Made by a program: the position numbers and the translations under genes. From positions 1-34,438 of the forward strand of contig JBNKLQ010000026.1 of NCBI GenBank assembly GCA_050292445.1: 34,438 nucleotides of DNA. The letters are read 5' to 3'. Numbering within the stretch: position 1 is the first letter of the stretch; the number at the start of each line of letters is the position of its first letter. This document shows positions 32,431 to 34,438 of this stretch, piece by piece. Source of the DNA: Leptofilum sp050292445. Its GTDB lineage: Bacteria; Chloroflexota; Anaerolineae; Promineifilales; Promineifilaceae. The notes below the pieces were generated by a model. It had not been told where the DNA came from. It saw only the letters and a program-made list of their open reading frames with translations, and did no database searches.

Positions 32431-34438
32431 CTTTACCCGGCGTAGCCAGACGCGGCTGCTGTGGAAGGTGCTTTGTCCAGCCATATCGCCCAAGGCATCA
32501 GAAGTGAGCCAATTCACGTTACGGCCGTTCCCCCACTTGCTCCATCTCCCTTTTGGCGAAGCCACCACGCCGCGCCGCACTCCATCCGTCACTTTGGCTT
32601 GCAGCTCACACCAACCACGGCCGTTTTCTAAGCGCACCCAATCACCAGTTTGAATAGTGTGCCGGGCGGCATCATCGGGATGGATTTCTACAAACGGATC
32701 GCCTTCACGCGCCACCAGGTCATCCTGGTTGGCAAAAGTGCTGGTAGTGAAGTGATGGGAAGCGGGAGAAAGCAGGGTGAGGGCTTCTTCGGCTGGAAAA
32801 CGGCCGTTTTCCAAATGGCCGTTCAGCGCCGCCCCATCCTGACCACCAGAATCAGCCACTTCCTGCCAGCCCGGCAGCGGGTCCAGCCCCAGGTCGGCAA
32901 TTTTCTGTGAATACAGTTCCACTTTGCCGCTGGGCGTGGGGAAACGGCCGTCGGCAAACGGCACCTCTGGGTTAATATTGAGTGGAATGGTACCTTCGTT
33001 CTTGAGTCGTTCCAGTGTGATCCCGGCAAACTGAGGCTGAGTAACGGCCGTTGCCGCCAACACCTCAGCCAGCACCTCATCGGCTGACTGCTGCAGCCAC
33101 GGTTCGCTGAAACCCATTTCTTGCGCCAAGGCGCACATCACGTCCCAGTTGCTTTTGCACTCCCCCAGCGGCGGGATGGCCGGATGGTTATACGTCAGGT
33201 AGGTATGGCCGTATGCTTTATGTAAATCTGCATGTTCCAGTTGGCTGGTGGCGGGCAAAACGATGTCGGCCAGATCGGCTGTGTCGGGCAGGAGTAGTTC
33301 ATGCACCACGGTGAACAAATCCTCCCGCCGCAGTCCCTCCACCACCCGCCCGGCATTAGGCGCAATCGCCGCCGGATTAGAACCGTAGACAAACAAAGAT
33401 TTGATGGGCGGATCGGCCACCTCGCCCAGCAGGGCTGCGCCCAGGCGGTTCATGTTCACTTTGCGACCCGGCGGCGAGCATTCGCGCCACTTGTGGATCG
33501 CTTCGCCGTCCCACGGCACGTAGCCGCTGGTGCTGTAGGCTAATCCGCCACCGCGACGGCCGTACTGCCCCATAATTGCAGGCAAAGCACAAATCGCCCG
33601 TACATTCTGCCCGCCGGTGAAGTTGCGCTGCAAGCCATCGGCTATTTTAATGAGGGCGGGCGTCGTTTCGGCATACAGCCGCGCCAAGCGAGCAATGTCG
33701 TCGGCAGGCAAACCAGTGATGGCGGCAGTACGCACCAGCGGATACTCGGCTAATCGCGCTCGCAGTTCCGGCCAGCCGACGGTGTGCTGCGCCAGCCAGG
33801 CTTCATCTTGCAGGCCAAGTTCAACCAAATGATTAGCCACACCCAGCGCCAACGCCCCATCGCTGCCTGGCTTGGGCGCGATGTGCCAGTCGGCCAGCTT
33901 GGCGGTGCGGGTGCGGCGCGGATCGATGACCACCACCTGGGTGCCATTTTTGCGCGCCTGGAGCAGATGGGGCATGAAGTGGGGCGCGGTGCTCACCGGA
34001 TTGTGTCCCCAAATGATGACCAATTTACTGTGCTGCACGTCCTCGTAGCGCTGGCTGCGGCGGCTGCCCAGCGTCGCCTCCACGGCAAATTCGGCTGCCG
34101 CGCCACAAATGGTGCGCCCCAGCTGGCTGGCCCCCAAACGATTCCAGAAACGGCCGTTCACCACCCCCATTTGCAGCAAGCCCAGCGTGCCGCTGTAGCT
34201 GTAGGGCAAAATCGAGGCGGGGCCATGTTCAGCGATGATGCCGCGCCAATTGCGCCCAATCTCAGCAATCGCTTCGTCCCAGGAAATGCGCTGCCACTCG
34301 CCGCTGCCCTTCGGCCCTACTCGTTTCAGCGGATATTCAAGCCGGTCTGGGTGATACACATGATCCAGGTATGGACGCACTTTGGCGCACAGCCAGCCCT
34401 GCGTCACCGGATGATCCGGATCCGCATAGAAATCAACC
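32425..34438 (-). CDS. Molybdopterin oxidoreductase (DMSO reductase superfamily), N-terminus missing
   Basis: The frame is open to the window edge. The residues before the GTG at 34407 (DFYADPDHPVTQGWLCAK) match the usual 'DPDHPVTQGWLC' sequence, so the true start and the first three Cys of the [4Fe-4S] site lie beyond the window; the fourth Cys is in GWLCAK. About 670 residues are visible. They include the MGD-binding blocks IIWGHNPVSTAPH, VVVIDPRRTRTAKLAD, FVYGSNPAAIAPN and LLLPDTADLADIVLPAT, plus a C-terminal molydop-binding domain (FVEIHPDDAARHTIQTGDWV). The substrate cannot be assigned. It is not obviously a formate or nitrate enzyme. It lacks a Tat signal in the visible part, and the 3' end overlaps the + strand gene by 6 nt. 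Confidence 0.9.
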   Translation of the reverse strand, partial: VDFYADPDHPVTQGWLCAKVRPYLDHVYHPDRLEYPLKRVGPKGSGEWQRISWDEAIAEIGRNWRGIIAEHGPASILPYSYSGTLGLLQMGVVNGRFWNRLGASQLGRTICGAAAEFAVEATLGSRRSQRYEDVQHSKLVIIWGHNPVSTAPHFMPHLLQARKNGTQVVVIDPRRTRTAKLADWHIAPKPGSDGALALGVANHLVELGLQDEAWLAQHTVGWPELRARLAEYPLVRTAAITGLPADDIARLARLYAETTPALIKIADGLQRNFTGGQNVRAICALPAIMGQYGRRGGGLAYSTSGYVPWDGEAIHKWRECSPPGRKVNMNRLGAALLGEVADPPIKSLFVYGSNPAAIAPNAGRVVEGLRREDLFTVVHELLLPDTADLADIVLPATSQLEHADLHKAYGHTYLTYNHPAIPPLGECKSNWDVMCALAQEMGFSEPWLQQSADEVLAEVLAATAVTQPQFAGITLERLKNEGTIPLNINPEVPFADGRFPTPSGKVELYSQKIADLGLDPLPGWQEVADSGGQDGAALNGHLENGRFPAEEALTLLSPASHHFTTSTFANQDDLVAREGDPFVEIHPDDAARHTIQTGDWVRLENGRGWCELQAKVTDGVRRGVVASPKGRWSKWGNGRNVNWLTSDALGDMAGQSTFHSSRVWLRRVKL

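Larger units (their letters stand above)
1044..34157. repeat. Dispersed highly iterated palindrome ACGGCCGT (38 copies)
   Basis: Exact copies start at 1044, 1834, 4612, 5707, 6605, 7359, 7760, 10614, 11000, 12036, 12194, 12504, 14492, 16630, 19113, 21167, 22262, 23702, 25328, 25439, 26435, 26688, 27950, 28316, 28492, 29106, 30615, 31220, 31249, 31405, 32251, 32521, 32617, 32800, 32944, 33044, 33556 and 34150. 35 are in genes: 24 read as Thr-Ala-Val, 9 as x-Gly-Arg, 2 as Arg-Pro, so all three frames are used. Three are intergenic. Many extend to GAAACGGCCGTTTC; the longest perfect palindrome is 18 bp at 32795-32812. Counted by eye, so one or two could be missed. Confidence 0.9.

Overview
The window looks like a piece of a Chloroflexota genome, probably from the Anaerolineae/Caldilineae/Ardenticatenia side. 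No rRNA or marker gene is present, so this is inference. It rests on lipoproteins with long acidic linkers behind the lipobox, very large ATPase/TPR and ATPase/kinase regulators, a Cache-HAMP-GAF-AAA receptor, a COX15-type haem A synthase (respiratory metabolism) and a particular IS4-family transposase type. I saw no tRNA, rRNA or CRISPR array.

Layout. (1) 1-2668, + strand: the end of a PhnD-like periplasmic binding protein, a HAMP/HisKA_3 histidine kinase and a NarL-type response regulator, all overlapping, so a binding-protein-coupled two-component system. (2) 3235-12935, + strand: an AhpD/carboxymuconolactone-decarboxylase-like protein, then a tight run of binding lipoprotein, LivH, a fused LivM-LivG, LivF, DUF2848, UbiD-family decarboxylase, thioredoxin-like protein, cupin, EthD-like protein and a YqjM-type old yellow enzyme. 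This reads as an uptake-plus-catabolism operon for an unidentified, probably (hetero)aromatic or unsaturated carboxylate. (3) 12970-23289, - strand, convergent with region 2: a four-gene operon encoding a SARP-like winged-helix/BTAD/ATPase/TPR regulator, an ABC_sub_bind-family lipoprotein without a permease, a 1275-residue Cache-HAMP-GAF-AAA receptor and an AAA-Ser/Thr kinase. The genes are mostly translationally coupled. I regard this as the best candidate for an undescribed signalling system. (4) 23452-25083: a promoter and Shine-Dalgarno sequence running straight into a terminator, a decayed IS4-family transposase (two frameshifts and an apparent internal deletion) and a structured intergenic region. 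(5) 25084-34438: ordinary chromosome with a TAP-like alpha/beta hydrolase lipoprotein, haem A synthase, a DUF72 protein, a stand-alone nuoN, a polytopic GT-C-like membrane protein and a partial molybdopterin oxidoreductase.

The strongest non-gene signal is the octamer palindrome ACGGCCGT. I counted 38 exact copies by eye, against about 0.5 expected in random sequence of this length. Copies occur in all three reading frames and in intergenic DNA, often extended towards GAAACGGCCGTTTC. The inner hexamer CGGCCG with every other flank combination together occurs only about 18 times. This resembles the highly iterated palindromes (HIP1) of cyanobacteria. Density is uneven: about 2 per kb in 25-34 kb, about 0.9 per kb in 1-13 kb, about 0.5 per kb in the - strand signalling operon and none within the transposase.
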